Positions 56,154-64,000 of a DNA stretch of 64,000 nucleotides are shown in pieces. Numbering within the stretch: position 1 is the stretch's first letter; every line of letters starts with the position of its first letter. The stretch comes from Martelella limonii (GTDB lineage: Bacteria > Pseudomonadota > Alphaproteobacteria > Rhizobiales > Rhizobiaceae): assembly GCF_013344475.1 (NCBI RefSeq), contig NZ_JABUOU010000005.1, forward strand, positions 22,642 to 86,641. The letters run 5' to 3'. A program made the translations under genes and the position numbers. Below the pieces are notes generated by a model. It saw only the letters and a program-made list of their open reading frames with translations. It did not search any database and was not told where the DNA came from.

Positions 56154-57434
56154 ATGGGCATAGCGTTAATACTTTTGTTCCTGCTGATCGCCCTCGGCTT
56201 GCCGATTGCCGCGGTTCTTGGTTGGCTGGCGGTGCTGCTGGACTGGCTGCTGACGCCGCTGCCGCTGCAACGCGCCTTTGGCGAAATCGCCTGGTCGCAC
56301 AGCATCGAGTTCACCCTGATCGCAATCCCCATGTTTATCATGATGGGCGAGATCCTGCTGCGCTCGGGGATCGCCGACCGGATGTATAACGGCGTTTCGG
56401 CCTGGCTCGGTTGGCTGCCGGGCGGGCTGATGCACGCCAATATCGGTGCCAGCGCGCTGTTTGCCGCGACATCGGGATCGAGCGTCGCCACGGCCGCGAC
56501 CATCGGCACCACAGCGATGCCGCAGGTCGATCGCCACGGCTACAGCGAGCGCCTGTTTCTGGGCAGCCTGGCGGCCGGCGGCACGCTGGGTATTCTGATC
56601 CCGCCTTCGATCAACATGATCATCTACGGCTTTTTGACGGATACCTCCGTGCCGCGGCTGTTCATGGCGGGCCTGGTTCCCGGCATCGTGCTAGCGTTGA
56701 TCTTTTCGCTGACCATTCTGGTTTTGTGCGTCGTCAAGCCGTCGCTGGATGGCGACCGTGCGCCCATCACGGCCAGGGCCTTGCTGCACAGCCTGTCCGA
56801 CCTCGCACCGCCGCTCGGGCTCTTTGCTGTGGTGATCGGGTCGATCTATGCGGGCTGGGCGACGCCGACCGAGGCCGCCTCGATCGGCGTGATTGCATCG
56901 TTGGTGCTGACGGCGCTTTCCAGAAGGTTGAGCTGGTCGATGATGGTCGAGGTGTTCATCGGCACGGTTCGCACCTCGTCGATGATGATCCTGATCACGC
57001 TGCTGGCCTTCCTGCTGAACTTCGTCATCGGCGCGACCGGCATGGCGGGCACGGTGAATGATCTTGTTCGCGGGTTGAATTGGAGCCCCCTGGCCACGAT
57101 GCTGCTCATCCTCGCGGTCTATCTGGTGCTCGGCATGTTCATGGATACGCTGGCGATGATCGTGCTAACCATCCCAATCGTCACGCCAATCGTCGTTGGC
57201 CTTGGGTATGACCCGATCTGGTTCGGGGTGATGATGGTGCTGGTCGCCGAGACCTCGGTGCTGACGCCGCCCATCGGCATGCTGTGCTACGTCGTGCATG
57301 GCGTCCGGGGAAGGGGTGATTTGACCGATGTCTTCATCGGGGTCACTCCGTTCATCATTGCGCTGATGGCGATGATTGCCCTGATGCTGGCCGCGCCCCA
57401 ACTTGCCCTGTGGTTGCCCAATCTGTTGTTTTAG
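56154..57434 (+). CDS. dctM: TRAP transporter large membrane subunit (DctM family)
   Basis: A 426-residue protein with about twelve hydrophobic segments. Landmarks are IPMFIMMGEILLRSGIADRM, GASALFAATSGSSVATAATIG, GGTLGILIPPSINMIIYG and GMFMDTLAMIVLTIPIV. It carries out sodium-driven transport. ATG 56154 lies two bases after the DctQ stop; the longer open frame lies inside DctQ. Confidence 0.93.
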   Translation: MGIALILLFLLIALGLPIAAVLGWLAVLLDWLLTPLPLQRAFGEIAWSHSIEFTLIAIPMFIMMGEILLRSGIADRMYNGVSAWLGWLPGGLMHANIGASALFAATSGSSVATAATIGTTAMPQVDRHGYSERLFLGSLAAGGTLGILIPPSINMIIYGFLTDTSVPRLFMAGLVPGIVLALIFSLTILVLCVVKPSLDGDRAPITARALLHSLSDLAPPLGLFAVVIGSIYAGWATPTEAASIGVIASLVLTALSRRLSWSMMVEVFIGTVRTSSMMILITLLAFLLNFVIGATGMAGTVNDLVRGLNWSPLATMLLILAVYLVLGMFMDTLAMIVLTIPIVTPIVVGLGYDPIWFGVMMVLVAETSVLTPPIGMLCYVVHGVRGRGDLTDVFIGVTPFIIALMAMIALMLAAPQLALWLPNLLF

Positions 57435-57451
57435 CACGGTTACGGATGTGT

Positions 57452-57476
57452 CGTTCGCAGGGGCCGGCTGCGAACG
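57452..57476 (+). terminator. Hairpin after the TRAP operon
   Basis: Stem CGTTCGCAG/CTGCGAACG (9 bp) with a 7-base loop, 18 bases after the DctM stop. There is no T-run. It probably ends the cyclase-TRAP transcript. Confidence 0.5.
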
Positions 57477-57787
57477 GCCAACAAAAGGTCATTGATCGAA
57501 CATCGGCTTTCTGGAACTCTCGGCCAGGATCGGACAGTCAGCAGATGGCCGCATACCGGGCATTCCGGAGTGCGACTTGTTGCCCAAACTAGAACACCAA
57601 TGCCGCTACAGCTGCCAAACAACGGGTCGAAGGTTCATATCCCATCAAGACCCCTGAAGCTGATTAGAATTGGTGCTTTGTGCGCATCATTGGCCCTCTC
57701 AACGTAACCGATGTTCTGCCCCCACATTGTGCGCCGTCGCCTGATCTGTGATCGAGGTTTCCATGGATGAAGAACGGGAGTTTCTCC
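57477..57787. other. Gene-free stretch before the IS66 genes
   Basis: About 310 bases with no supportable gene. The right part should contain the left end of the IS66 element. I could not place a terminal inverted repeat with certainty. Confidence 0.4.
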
Positions 57788-58174
57788 ATGGAGACTACAT
57801 TGGAGTTTCTCACAACCGGCAAGACTCGACGTGAGGTTCACCGACATTGGCCTGATGAGGTCAAGGCGCGGATCGTGTCGGAGAGCTTGAAGCCTGGCAC
57901 TACGGTTAATGAAGTTGCCCAGCGCTATGGATTACGAGCCAATAGCCTTTCCACCTGGCGGACGATGGCACGGCAGGGCAAGCTGATCTTGCCAGCACCG
58001 CAGGATGCGGTGGAGTTCGCGGCGGTGATCGTTGATCCGCCTGTTTCGGAACAGCCACCTAAAATGCTCAGTCGCCCCGAGATCGTCGTCGGTCCGGTGA
58101 CGATTCGTCTTGAGGAAGGCGCATCTGCTTCCAGGATCGCGGCCATTGCGCGTGCCTTGGCGGCCACGTCATGA
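57788..58174 (+). mobile_element. tnpA: IS66-family accessory protein TnpA
   Basis: A 128-residue protein with the IS66 TnpA pattern: HRHWPDEVKARIVSESLKPG and VNEVAQRYGLRANSLSTWR, a helix-turn-helix near residues 35-60. The ATG at 57788 has GAGTTTCTCC around it; an ATG seven codons earlier is possible. It overlaps TnpB by four bases. It is intact, but the element lacks its catalytic gene. Confidence 0.85.
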
Positions 58175-58524
58175 TCTTTCCATCGAACCGCGTGCGGATC
58201 ATGGTGGCGACCAAACCGGTAGATTTCCGCAAAGGTCATGATGGACTGGCGGCGCTGGTAAAGAACGAGTTGCACAACGACCCGTTTACCGGAACGGTCT
58301 TCGTGTTCCGGTCTCGTAAGGCAGATCGGCTGAAGCTGATCTACTGGGATGGCTCGGGCATCGTGTTGGGCTACAAGAGGCTGGAAGAGCACACCTTTAC
58401 CTGGCCCGGCATCAAGGATGGCCTGATGACGCTGACCCACGCCCAGTTCGAAGCCCTGTTTGCGGGCCTCGATTGGCGGCGGGTTCATGCGATCACGGCG
58501 AGGACGCCGGAGACAATCGAATAG
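58171..58524 (+). mobile_element. tnpB: IS66-family accessory protein TnpB
   Basis: A 117-residue protein with the highly conserved TnpB pattern: VATKPVDFRKGHDGLAALV, FVFRSRKADRLKLIYWDGSG and KRLEEHTFTWP. Intact, translated from an ATGA overlap. Needed with TnpC for transposition, which is not possible here. Confidence 0.92.
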
Positions 58525-58593
58525 CTGCGGCATGATGACTCAGGGCGGCAAATTCCAAAGGCAATGCAGGTTGGGATTTGGTAGGTTCTGGCC

Positions 58594-58668
58594 ATGCTTG
58601 ATACCGCCGATCTTCCCGATGACGTTACCGCCCTGAACCCTCCCGTTTTCAACGGTTCTTATCTGTAG
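58594..58668 (+). pseudogene. IS66-family transposase TnpC, truncated to its first codons
   Basis: Starts MLDTADLPDDVTAL, the usual IS66 TnpC N-terminus, then changes to unrelated residues and stops after 24 codons. The DDE transposase body is missing, so a deletion has removed most of the element and its right end. Confidence 0.75.
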
Positions 58669-59130
58669 AACTCACGCACCATTTTCAGCTTCTGTGCGGG
58701 GATTAAACCGCCGCCAGGCACCAGCCGCATGTGGGCGCGGTGCCCTCATCAAAAGCCGCCGCATCCAAATATATCTGGTCTGACTGATGTACGCGCCTCT
58801 GAAACGGACCGATGCAGTGCCGGAGAATGCCATTTCAGGACGTTCGGCATATAATTAAGGACGTTCGAGCGATACAAGGGGTTTTCTTTTCTTTAGTCAG
58901 GATGTGGCTGCGCTGAGCAGCGATCGCGAATGCTCAAGGAGAACCCACGGGCAATGGGGGACCGAAGATATGAAATGCCCGATAACGCAAAGAGGCGAGG
59001 GCACGCATTCCCGACGGGGTCGCGGTTTGGCTGTCGCTCGACCGGCGCGGTGTCTAAGCCTTATCCCTTTCTTCAGATCCGCACGGAAAATCCGCGGCGG
59101 CGGCCGAACCTCGATGACCCTGTCGCAAAA
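58669..59130. other. Gene-free stretch before the adhesin locus
   Basis: No supportable gene in these 460 bases. Two direct copies of GGACGTTCG (58838-58846 and 58859-58867) are spaced 21 bases, that is two helical turns, separated by an AT-rich patch. They could be regulator half-sites. Confidence 0.35.
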
Positions 59131-59328
59131 ATGACTTTCAACGACAGATTTCAGCCTTCCAGATCTGGCCGCTTCAGCAGAAAGGCTTTGCGCCTCTTCG
59201 TCTGTTCTTGCGGTCATAGATTTCGTTTCGGGGCATCGTCCTGCGGTCGGTGCGGTCGTGATACGCCTGTTTATAATCGGCGCTGGCCCCTTTGGCTGCT
59301 TTTATTTCCTCTCTCGTTCAGAACTTGA
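59131..59328 (+). CDS. Small zinc-ribbon/membrane-tail protein, hypothetical
   Basis: A possible 65-residue protein. It has a basic N-terminus (RFQPSRSGRFSRK), a CxC...CxxC cysteine set (VCSCGHRF and SSCGRCGRD) that could bind zinc, and a hydrophobic C-terminal segment (PLWLLLFPLSF). I see no good ribosome site before ATG 59131, and the frame is open further upstream. Cysteine spacing is its main support. Confidence 0.35.
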   Translation: MTFNDRFQPSRSGRFSRKALRLFVCSCGHRFRFGASSCGRCGRDTPVYNRRWPLWLLLFPLSFRT

Positions 59329-59441
59329 TTGCAGTAGAAGATTAGATGCAAATCGGCGAAGGCGTTCAATGCCGATCGGCGCTTTAAGGCCTTGGAATAC
59401 TAAAGTTTGGTGCGGCGCAGAACGAGACTTTTCTGGGAGGC

Positions 59442-62400
59442 ATGGTGAACCGTTATTTCGCGAGTCAACGTAAGAAGGTTGCGCGCCTTTCGGCGCGTTT
59501 TGCGCTCGGCCTTTTGGCATCTTCGGTTCTGTCCTTGCCGGCGCTTGCGGGCGATGCGCTGCCAACCGGGGGGCAGGTGGTCTCGGGTTCTGCCCATATT
59601 GGTTCAGTCGGCGGCGCGATGACGGTAACGCAAGGCTCCGACAGGGCGATCGTCAACTGGCAGAGCTTCGATATCGGCCAGGCCAACAGCGTCAATTTCG
59701 TCCAGCCTGGCGTCAATGCGGCGATCCTCAACCGCGTTACCGGCAATACGCAGTCCTCGATCGCGGGGGCGCTTTCCGGCAATGGCCAGGTCTTTCTCGT
59801 CAACCCCAATGGCATCGCGATCACGCCGACGGGCACGATAAAAGCTGGCGGCGGTTTCGTCGCCTCGACGCTCGATATCACCAACGACGACTTCATGTCC
59901 GGCAATATGGTGTTCCGCGGCAATGGCGCGTCCGGCACGGTTTCCAACGAGGGCGTGGTGACGATCGGGCGCGGCGGCTATGCCGCGCTGATGGGCGGCA
60001 AGGTGAAGAACAGTGGGTTGATCGCCGTGCCCTATGGCAAGGCCGGGCTTGGCGCCGGCGAGGAGATCACGCTCGATCTCTCCGGCGACGGCTTCATGCA
60101 GGTGGCGGTTCCCTCGTCGCTGATTGATGACGGCGAGGCGCTGGTTGAAAACTCCGGCACGGTGACGGCCGAAGGCGGCGTGATCGTGATGAAGGCGGCG
60201 ACGGCGCGGGCGGCGGCCCGCAATGCCGTCAATCTTTCCGGCGTTGCCGAGGCGCGCTCTGTTTCGGGCCGCAATGGCAAGATCACGCTTGGTGGCGGCG
60301 ATGGCGGCAAGGTGAAGGTCACGGGCAAGGTCTCGACCCGCGCGAAATCCGCCCAGCCAAAGACGACCAGAGGCGGCGCGATCGAAATCACCGGGCTTGA
60401 GATTAATCTCGATAACGCCGTGATCGATGCCTCCGGCTATGGCGCGGGCGGCAAGGTGCGCATCGGCGGCGACTGGCAGGGCACGGGCGATATCCCGCAT
60501 GCCGATATCCTGACGGTGAGCGCCGGCACGGTGATCAGCGCCGATGCAGTCTCCCAGGGCGATGGCGGCTCGGTGGTGCTGTGGTCGGATCACCGCACCG
60601 AGTTCGCCGGCCGCATCAGCGCCACCGGCGCGACCGGAACCGGCGGCGATGCCGAGGTTTCCGGCAAGGCGCTGCTTTCCTACACCGGCTTTGCCGATCT
60701 GACGGGCGCTGCAGGCTTCGGCTCGCTGCTGCTCGATCCCTATAATGTCACAATTTCGAACGGCGAGAACCAGACGTCGTCCGGCTTCACCGCATCGGGC
60801 GATAACAGCGTCATCAATGTCGCCACGCTGCAGAATGCGCTTTCTAGCGCCAATGTCACGGTCTCGACCGGCTCCGGCGGCAGCCAGGACGGCGATATCA
60901 CCGTTGCCGATGCCGTAACATGGTCCTCGGGCTCCACGCTGACGCTTTCGGCCTATCGCAACATCGCTGTCAACGCCAATCTTTCAGGGCACACGGGGTC
61001 CCAGATCGTGCTGCGCGCCGATAGCGGCGCCACCGGCAAAGGCATGGTCAGTTTCGGCTCTGGCATCAAGGCAACCGCCAGCGGCGGGGTTTCGCTCTAC
61101 TACAATCCGGGATCTTACGCCGCGCCGATCGGCTATTCTGCCAATGCGGGCTTCAGCACGACGCTGACGGCTTACATGCTGGTCAACACGCTCGACAATC
61201 TCCAGGCCATCAACACCAATCTTTCGGGCACATATGCCCTCGGAACGGATATTGACGCCAGCGCGACCGCCGGCTGGAATTCCGGCGCGGGTTTCGAGCC
61301 GATCGGGAACGACATTTCCAAATTCACAGGCACGTTTGATGGTGACGGTCATGTGATTACCGGGCTGACGATCAATCGATCAGGCTCGAGTTATGTCGGC
61401 CTGTTCGGATATACCGATACCGGTTCGATCCTGCGCGATGTCGGCCTTGTGGGCGGTAGCGTTTCAGGCAATGAGGCTGTCGGCGGGCTGGTCGGGTACA
61501 ATCTTTCGAGCGAGATCAGCAACGCCTATGCGACCGGCGGCGTTTCGGGGAGCGGCAGTGTCGGCGGACTGGTTGGGTTAAATCTTTCTGGCAAGATCAC
61601 TAACGCCTATTCGACCGGAAGCGTTACAAGCAGCGGAGACTATGTCGGCGGTCTTGTCGGGTTCAATGTTTCGAGCGAGATCAGCAACGCATATGCGAGC
61701 GGCAGCGTCACGGGCGGCGGCAGCTATGTCGGCGGACTTGTCGGGTACAACGCTGCTAGTACTTTGAACAATGCCTATGCGACGGGTATCGTTTCGGGCG
61801 ACACTGCTGTCGGCGGGCTGGTCGGTCACAATTTTTATAGTACGATCTACAATACCTATGCGAGCGGCAGCGTTGAGGGCAGCATCGATGTCGGGGGGCT
61901 GTTCGGCTACAGCGAAGGCGGTACGAACGAGAACTCCTATTTCGACAGGGAGACGACTGGCCAATCAAATGGCGTCGGCTCAGGCGATGCTTCCGGCGTG
62001 ACCGGTTTGACGACGGCCGAGGCGCGTTCTGCAAGTTCGTTTAGGGGCTTCGATTTCACCAACACCTGGTATCAGGCTGGCGATATGCGGCCGATCCTGC
62101 GTTCCGAGGCGGCAGCGCCCGTGGATGGGGTGATCACGGTCTCCAACCTGCACCAACTCCAGCTCATCGGCGCCAATCTTTCCGCAAGCTATCGGCTGAC
62201 CGGCGATATCGACGCCAGTGTCACAGACGCCGCAGCCGAAGATTATGATGCCAGCGGCATATGGGGCACTGGCGGCTTCGTGCCGATCGGGAATAACAAC
62301 ACATCGTTCACCGGCACATTTGACGGCGACGGACATGTAATCACCGGGCTAACAATCTATCGCCCCAATACTAATAGTGTTGGTCTTTTCGGATATGCCG

Positions 62401-64000
62401 GTTCCGCTTCGATCCTCCGCAATGTCGGCCTTGAGGGCGGCAGCATTACCGGCAGCGGCTATGTCGGCGGGCTGGTCGGGACGAATGCTTCTGGCGCGAT
62501 CAGCAATGCGTATGCGAGCGGCAGCGTAACGGGCGGCTACGAGGTTGGCGGGCTGGCCGGGTACAGTTCTGGCACGATCAGCAATGCCTATGCGACCGGC
62601 AGCGTTGTCGGCGACGGCAGCTATGTTGGCGGGCTGGTCGGGTACAATTCTGGCACGATCAGCAATGCTTATGCGACTGGCAGCGTTACGGGTAGCGTTA
62701 CGGGCAGCGACAATGTCGGCGGGCTGGTCGGGAGGAATGCTTCTGGCACGATCAGCAATGCGTATGCGACCGGCGGCGTAACGGGCCGCTACGAGGTTGG
62801 CGGGCTGGTCGGGTGGAGTAGTTCTGGCACGATCAGCAATGCGTATGCGACCGGCATCGTAACGGGCCGCGAAGATGTCGGCGGGCTTGTCGGCGGGCTT
62901 GTCGGGGGGAGCAGTTCTCTCGCGATCAGCAATGCCTATGCGAGCGGCAGCGTTACGGGCAGCCGCCATGTCGGCGGGCTGGTCGGGTACAACAATTCTG
63001 GCACGATCACGGCATCCTATTTCGATACGGACAAGACGAACCAGTCGAACGGCGTCGGCACAGGCGACGGCGAAGTGACCGGGCTGACCACCGAACAGTT
63101 TCAGGATACGGCCGGGTTCTACGCGCTGGCTTCGGCCGCCGGCTGGGATTTCGAGACGGTCTGGGCACCGCCGAGCCAGGACTTTTATCCGGAGCTATAT
63201 GCGCTCTCCGACGTGGTCTTCGTCAAGACCGATGGCCAGACCATCACCTATGGCGATGCGCCGGGCCCGCTCACCTATTCCGGCGTTTACGGTGGTCACA
63301 GCGGCGCGGGCGTTTTCGCGCCGACGCTGACGACGGAAGCCAACGCGACATCCAATGTCGGCAGCTACGCCATCTCGGGCGAGCCAAAGTTTGTCGGCGA
63401 TGACGGGATCACCTACCGCACCGTCTACGGGCCCGGCGTGGTGACGATCAACAAGGCCAAGCTGACGGTGACGGCCGATAACGGCTCGATGATCTATGGC
63501 GATGCTGTTCCGACGATCGGTTACACGGTGACCGGGTGGAAGAACGATCAGACGGGCGCGCTTCTGACAGGCGTCAGCGTCACCACGGATGCCGACAAGA
63601 GCTCGATTGCCGGGGCCACCTACATCACGACCGCAGCCGGCGGCACGCTTTCGGGCGATGCGACGGGCAATTATACGCTGAGCTATGAGAAAGGCGCTTT
63701 CGAGGTCAAGAAGGCCAAGCTGACGGTCACGGCTGATAACGGCTCGATGATCTATGGCGATGCTGTTCCGACGATCGGTTACACGGTGACCGGGTGGAAG
63801 AACGATCAGACGGGCGCGCTTCTGACAGGCGTCAGCGTCACCACGGATGCCGACAAGAGCTCGATTGCCGGGGCCACCTACATCACGACCGCAGCCGGCG
63901 GCACGCTTTCGGGCGATGCGACGGGCAATTATACGCTGAGCTATGAGAAAGGCGCTTTCGAGGTCAAGAAGGCCAAGCTGACGGTGACGGCCGATAACGG
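59442..64000 (+). CDS. Filamentous-haemagglutinin-type secreted adhesin (two-partner secretion), 3' end beyond window
   Basis: An open frame of at least 1519 codons that runs off the window. GGGAGG precedes ATG 59442 and GTG 59445. The signal peptide is long with a basic start (SQRKKVARL) and a hydrophobic core, with cleavage near PALA-GDAL. The TPS secretion domain follows at about residues 35-290: TVTQGSDRAIVNWQSFDIG, VNFVQPGVNAAILNRVTG and GQVFLVNPNGIAI are its classic motifs. After a linker with LLLDPYNVTIS come two blocks of GLUG repeats and then MBG-type repeats. Such proteins cross the outer membrane through a TpsB partner, which is not in the window. Role in attachment or aggregation is known for the family. 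Confidence 0.92.
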   Translation, partial: MVNRYFASQRKKVARLSARFALGLLASSVLSLPALAGDALPTGGQVVSGSAHIGSVGGAMTVTQGSDRAIVNWQSFDIGQANSVNFVQPGVNAAILNRVTGNTQSSIAGALSGNGQVFLVNPNGIAITPTGTIKAGGGFVASTLDITNDDFMSGNMVFRGNGASGTVSNEGVVTIGRGGYAALMGGKVKNSGLIAVPYGKAGLGAGEEITLDLSGDGFMQVAVPSSLIDDGEALVENSGTVTAEGGVIVMKAATARAAARNAVNLSGVAEARSVSGRNGKITLGGGDGGKVKVTGKVSTRAKSAQPKTTRGGAIEITGLEINLDNAVIDASGYGAGGKVRIGGDWQGTGDIPHADILTVSAGTVISADAVSQGDGGSVVLWSDHRTEFAGRISATGATGTGGDAEVSGKALLSYTGFADLTGAAGFGSLLLDPYNVTISNGENQTSSGFTASGDNSVINVATLQNALSSANVTVSTGSGGSQDGDITVADAVTWSSGSTLTLSAYRNIAVNANLSGHTGSQIVLRADSGATGKGMVSFGSGIKATASGGVSLYYNPGSYAAPIGYSANAGFSTTLTAYMLVNTLDNLQAINTNLSGTYALGTDIDASATAGWNSGAGFEPIGNDISKFTGTFDGDGHVITGLTINRSGSSYVGLFGYTDTGSILRDVGLVGGSVSGNEAVGGLVGYNLSSEISNAYATGGVSGSGSVGGLVGLNLSGKITNAYSTGSVTSSGDYVGGLVGFNVSSEISNAYASGSVTGGGSYVGGLVGYNAASTLNNAYATGIVSGDTAVGGLVGHNFYSTIYNTYASGSVEGSIDVGGLFGYSEGGTNENSYFDRETTGQSNGVGSGDASGVTGLTTAEARSASSFRGFDFTNTWYQAGDMRPILRSEAAAPVDGVITVSNLHQLQLIGANLSASYRLTGDIDASVTDAAAEDYDASGIWGTGGFVPIGNNNTSFTGTFDGDGHVITGLTIYRPNTNSVGLFGYAGSASILRNVGLEGGSITGSGYVGGLVGTNASGAISNAYASGSVTGGYEVGGLAGYSSGTISNAYATGSVVGDGSYVGGLVGYNSGTISNAYATGSVTGSVTGSDNVGGLVGRNASGTISNAYATGGVTGRYEVGGLVGWSSSGTISNAYATGIVTGREDVGGLVGGLVGGSSSLAISNAYASGSVTGSRHVGGLVGYNNSGTITASYFDTDKTNQSNGVGTGDGEVTGLTTEQFQDTAGFYALASAAGWDFETVWAPPSQDFYPELYALSDVVFVKTDGQTITYGDAPGPLTYSGVYGGHSGAGVFAPTLTTEANATSNVGSYAISGEPKFVGDDGITYRTVYGPGVVTINKAKLTVTADNGSMIYGDAVPTIGYTVTGWKNDQTGALLTGVSVTTDADKSSIAGATYITTAAGGTLSGDATGNYTLSYEKGAFEVKKAKLTVTADNGSMIYGDAVPTIGYTVTGWKNDQTGALLTGVSVTTDADKSSIAGATYITTAAGGTLSGDATGNYTLSYEKGAFEVKKAKLTVTADN
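61476..62990 (+). repeat. GLUG-motif repeats inside the adhesin gene (two blocks)
   Basis: About thirteen units of roughly 75-90 bases encode VGGLVGYNSGTISNAYATGS variants with Gly-Leu-Val-Gly at the core. Two blocks (about 61476-61920 and 62463-62990) are separated by a paragraph that itself repeats part of the sequence before the first block (TGTFDGDGHVITGLTI). The protein should form a beta-helix rod. Confidence 0.85.
63453..64000 (+). repeat. 258-bp near-identical tandem repeats encoding MBG-type domains
   Basis: Units start at AAGGCCAAGC 63453, 63711 and 63969, exactly 258 bases (86 codons) apart. The first two full units differ at only a few bases near the start (GTGACGGCC versus GTCACGGCT). 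Each encodes LTVTADNGSMIYGDAVPTIG through NYTLSYEKGAFEVKK. The array continues outside the window. Confidence 0.92.

Noticed and set aside
61476..62990. Regular short repeats that could look like a CRISPR array
   Set aside because: Repeats are in frame, diverged, encode GLUG protein motifs and have no unique spacers of constant length.

Overview
This window is high-GC alphaproteobacterial DNA, most likely from the Hyphomicrobiales (Rhizobium/Agrobacterium/Martelella-like). The evidence is the dense ABC and TRAP uptake operons, many FadR-type GntR regulators, the L-fucose-type catabolic gene set and the codon usage. The genus cannot be fixed from sequence alone. No rRNA, tRNA or CRISPR array was seen.

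Layout. (1) 1-5197: the end of a branched-chain amino acid ABC operon (livH partial, livM, livG, livF) with an aldehyde dehydrogenase, and a convergent IclR regulator. (2) 5301-6340: an orphan winged-helix fragment and a decayed Tn3-family transposase. (3) 6513-37633: the centre of interest. A hybrid AT-less (trans-AT) polyketide/non-ribosomal peptide cluster is interleaved with a complete-looking sugar pathway of the L-fucose oxidative type. The biosynthetic genes are a free-standing acyltransferase, an Sfp-type phosphopantetheinyl transferase, a Cy-A(Cys)-PCP-TE NRPS, a flavin monooxygenase, a lone ACP, a MupA-type luciferase-like monooxygenase, a KS lacking one catalytic His, an ACP-KS-KR-ACP-ACP PKS, a KS protein and a FAAL-ACP loading enzyme. 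The sugar genes are an FAH-family hydrolase, an SDR, an aldo/keto reductase, a UxaA-type dehydratase, a mutarotase, a GntR regulator, a four-gene sugar ABC importer and a lactonase, with a glycosyltransferase in the lactonase unit.

The two sets appear to be wired together. A 12-bp motif, ATAYTARYRTRW, lies upstream of the sugar genes and also upstream of the NRPS/monooxygenase pair, the FAAL-PKS operon and the glycosyltransferase/lactonase unit. The simplest reading is that one FadR-type GntR protein senses a sugar-pathway intermediate and controls both catabolism and production of an acyl-polyketide-thiazoline metabolite. Mobile-element remnants lie on both sides of this block (Tn3 type on the left, an IS256-like scrap on the right).

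(4) 38132-48728: a GntR, a bile-acid-symporter-family transporter, a Dpp/Gsi-type peptide ABC operon with a cytoplasmic gamma-glutamyltransferase, and a GntR plus NTF2-like pair. (5) 48913-53239: a Nudix hydrolase, a MerR regulator and an SDR among IS6 and IS3 remnants, then a LysR gene that carries a frameshift. (6) 53407-57434: a D-glutamate-cyclase-family enzyme with a TRAP transporter. (7) 57788-58668: an IS66 remnant. (8) 59442-end: a very large filamentous-haemagglutinin-type secreted adhesin with GLUG repeats and near-identical 258-bp repeats, running off the window.
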